A stretch of 56,046 nucleotides of DNA from Parasporobacterium sp. (GTDB lineage: Bacteria; Bacillota; Clostridia; Lachnospirales; Lachnospiraceae): positions 1 to 56,046 of the forward strand of contig JAFWOB010000220.1 of the NCBI GenBank assembly GCA_017510065.1. Direction: 5' to 3'. Positions 54,563-56,046 of this stretch are shown here, piece by piece. The stretch's first letter is position 1. Each line of letters begins with the position of its first letter. The notes below the pieces were generated by a model that saw nothing but the letters and a program-made list of their open reading frames with translations, was not told the origin of the DNA and ran no database searches. A program made the translations under genes and the position numbers.

Positions 54563-55753
54563 ATGGCAAAAGCTAAATTTGAAAGAGGAAAGCCGCATTG
54601 TAACATTGGTACCATCGGACACGTTGACCATGGTAAAACAACATTAACAGCAGCTATCACCAAGACTCTTCATGAGCGTTACGGACTGGGCGATTTCGTT
54701 GCATTCGATCAGATCGACAAGGCTCCGGAAGAGAGAGCACGTGGTATAACGATCTCCACTGCACACGTTGAGTATGAGACCCCGAACCGTCACTATGCAC
54801 ACGTTGACTGCCCGGGACATGCTGACTATGTTAAGAACATGATCACCGGTGCTGCACAGATGGACGGAACAATCCTTGTTGTTGCAGCTACTGACGGTGT
54901 TATGGCTCAGACAAAGGAACACGTTCTTCTGTCTCGTCAGGTAGGTGTACCTTACATCGTAGTTTTCCTGAACAAGTGTGATATGGTTGATGACGAAGAA
55001 CTGTTAGAGCTGGTTGAGATGGACGTAAGAGAACTTCTTGACGAGTACGGATTCCCGGGAGATGACACTCCGATCATCCGCGGCAGCGCTCTTAAGGCTC
55101 TGGAAGGCGATCCGGCATGGCAGGATAAAGTTATCGAGCTGATGGAAGCTGTTGACTCTTATATTCCTGATCCGGTTCGTGATACAGATAAGCCGTTCCT
55201 TATGCCTGTTGAGGACGTATTCACTATCACAGGTCGTGGTACAGTTGCTACCGGCCGTATCGAGCGTGGTGTGATCCATGTTCAGGATCCGGTTGAGATC
55301 GTTGGTATCAAAGAAGAGAAGATGAGCACCGTCTGCACAGGTATTGAAATGTTCAGAAAGCTCCTTGACGAAGGCCAGGCTGGTGATAACGTAGGCTGCC
55401 TGCTTCGTGGTATCGACAGAAAAGAAATCGAGCGTGGACAGGTTATCTGCAAACCGGGTACAGTTACATGCCATACCAAGTTTACAGGCCAGGTATACGT
55501 TCTGACCAAAGAAGAAGGTGGACGTCATACTCCGTTCTTCAACAACTACAGACCGCAGTTCTATTTCAGAACAACTGACGTTACCGGTGTCTGCAACCTG
55601 CCTGCAGGTGTTGAGATGTGCATGCCTGGTGACAACGTAGAAATCACAGTTGAACTGATTCATCCGATCGCTATGGAGCAGGGCCTTGGCTTCGCTATCC
55701 GTGAAGGTGGACGTACAGTAGGTTCAGGCAAAGTTGCAACCATCATTGAGTGA
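54563..55753 (+). CDS. tuf: Elongation factor Tu
   Basis: EF-Tu delivers aminoacyl-tRNA to the ribosome. The product is 396 residues, the standard length. The G domain reads [18 protein letters not shown], then [36 protein letters not shown] and [16 protein letters not shown]. Domains 2 and 3 follow, ending [14 protein letters not shown] 54563 has AAGGAGG upstream. Codon use is strongly biased, as expected for a highly expressed gene. Confidence 0.98.
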   Translation: MAKAKFERGKPHCNIGTIGHVDHGKTTLTAAITKTLHERYGLGDFVAFDQIDKAPEERARGITISTAHVEYETPNRHYAHVDCPGHADYVKNMITGAAQMDGTILVVAATDGVMAQTKEHVLLSRQVGVPYIVVFLNKCDMVDDEELLELVEMDVRELLDEYGFPGDDTPIIRGSALKALEGDPAWQDKVIELMEAVDSYIPDPVRDTDKPFLMPVEDVFTITGRGTVATGRIERGVIHVQDPVEIVGIKEEKMSTVCTGIEMFRKLLDEGQAGDNVGCLLRGIDRKEIERGQVICKPGTVTCHTKFTGQVYVLTKEEGGRHTPFFNNYRPQFYFRTTDVTGVCNLPAGVEMCMPGDNVEITVELIHPIAMEQGLGFAIREGGRTVGSGKVATIIE

Positions 55754-55782
55754 TCTTAACAGACCATAATGTCTATCGGAGA

Positions 55783-55809
55783 CCGCCGCACTTATGTGCG
55801 GCGGTTTTT
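55783..55809 (+). terminator. Terminator after tuf
   Basis: A 9-bp perfect stem, ccgccgcac at 55783-55791 with gtgcggcgg at 55796-55804, closes a ttat loop and is followed by TTTTT. Confidence 0.96.
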
Positions 55810-55914
55810 GTTGCTCGTGCGCCATTTGCGCACTCTAATGGGAAAAAACCAGGGAACAGTTGTGTTGTTTTCATCTGACAGAGCCAAGCGTTCGGGTATT
55901 CTCATTTTGATATG

Positions 55915-56020
55915 CACCCCTATAGGGTAACACTTTTTGTGACTGAATCCTTTAGATGGTAACAAAGAGTTTCCACTGCCTCCAAGAGGGTAACACTCCT
56001 TGTTATTAGATGTTGTTATT
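55915..56020. repeat. GGTAAC repeats, possible end of an IS21-like element
   Basis: The last 240 bp contain no convincing gene. A core GGTAAC occurs at 55926, 55958 and 55989, spaced 32 and 31 bp, twice as gggtaacact followed by ttttgtg or ccttgtt. Several closely spaced copies of one short core are typical of the ends of IS21-type elements. The rest of the element, if real, would lie beyond the window. Confidence 0.45.
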
Positions 56021-56046
56021 CTGCAACTACTTGAGTCAGCGGTCAA

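Noticed and set aside
55792-56046. An 84-codon minus-strand open frame at the right edge
   Set aside because: It covers the tuf terminator and the GGTAAC repeats, and its sequence merely reflects the repeats.

Overview
The window looks like chromosomal DNA of an anaerobic, spore-lineage member of the Bacillota, most likely a clostridium close to the Lachnospiraceae. The evidence is a V-type ATPase operon, a K+-dependent membrane pyrophosphatase, SpoVG, a DnaD/DnaI-type primosome, MreB, ComF next to RecD2, a str operon (rpsL-rpsG-fusA, then tuf), strong GGAGG ribosome binding sites and several TTG or GTG starts. The species is not identified. Almost all genes are on the plus strand and tightly packed; several form chains with ATGA or TTGA stop/start overlaps.

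Layout. 1-6160: the distal part of a V-type ATPase operon (E, C, F, A, B, D) ending at a terminator. A strong hairpin lies between B and D. 6160-6535: a repeat cluster resembling an internally deleted insertion element. 6536-11203: a large membrane-anchored protein of unknown function, exonuclease III and MurC. 11204-14780: a cluster of DnaA-box-like sites, then a DnaD/DnaB-type protein, a DnaI/DnaC-type helicase loader and PRPP synthetase. 14811-16606: an IS1182-type insertion sequence. 16633-16914: spoVG on the minus strand. 17147-29310: a housekeeping series (pth, mfd, mnmA, nth, an AIR-synthase-like half protein, an Lrp regulator, an aminotransferase, yhaM, mutS2, trmL), interrupted only by a 285-bp spacer with a GC-rich repeat-like segment. 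29420-31288: an ECF-sigma-like protein fused to a membrane helix and two SH3-like domains. 31490-37090: L-asparaginase, a tRNA-Gln(CTG) on the minus strand, a CdaR/PucR-type regulator, an S41 protease and an extra Hsp70. 37187-39122, minus strand: trmO and an acyltransferase. 39237-43261: a glycerophosphotransferase-like protein and a YidC-like/sulfatase-like fusion. 43564-51040: rpsT, the pyrophosphatase, mreB, recD2, comF and an S4-domain protein. 51178-55753: rpsL, rpsG, fusA and tuf. The last 250 bp carry GGTAAC repeats that may be the end of an IS21-like element.

How the parts may work together. The V-ATPase and the pyrophosphatase are two ion pumps that could share in building the membrane gradient. 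The 39-43 kb pair, with the divergent acyltransferase, looks like envelope polymer synthesis or decoration. Its second gene is the most unusual in the window: a YidC fold that has lost its usual groove arginine, joined to an extracellular alkaline-phosphatase-superfamily domain. The sigma-like/SH3 fusion at 29.4 kb is the second most unusual and has the architecture of a wall-sensing protein. All assignments come from reading the sequence by eye; no database search was run.
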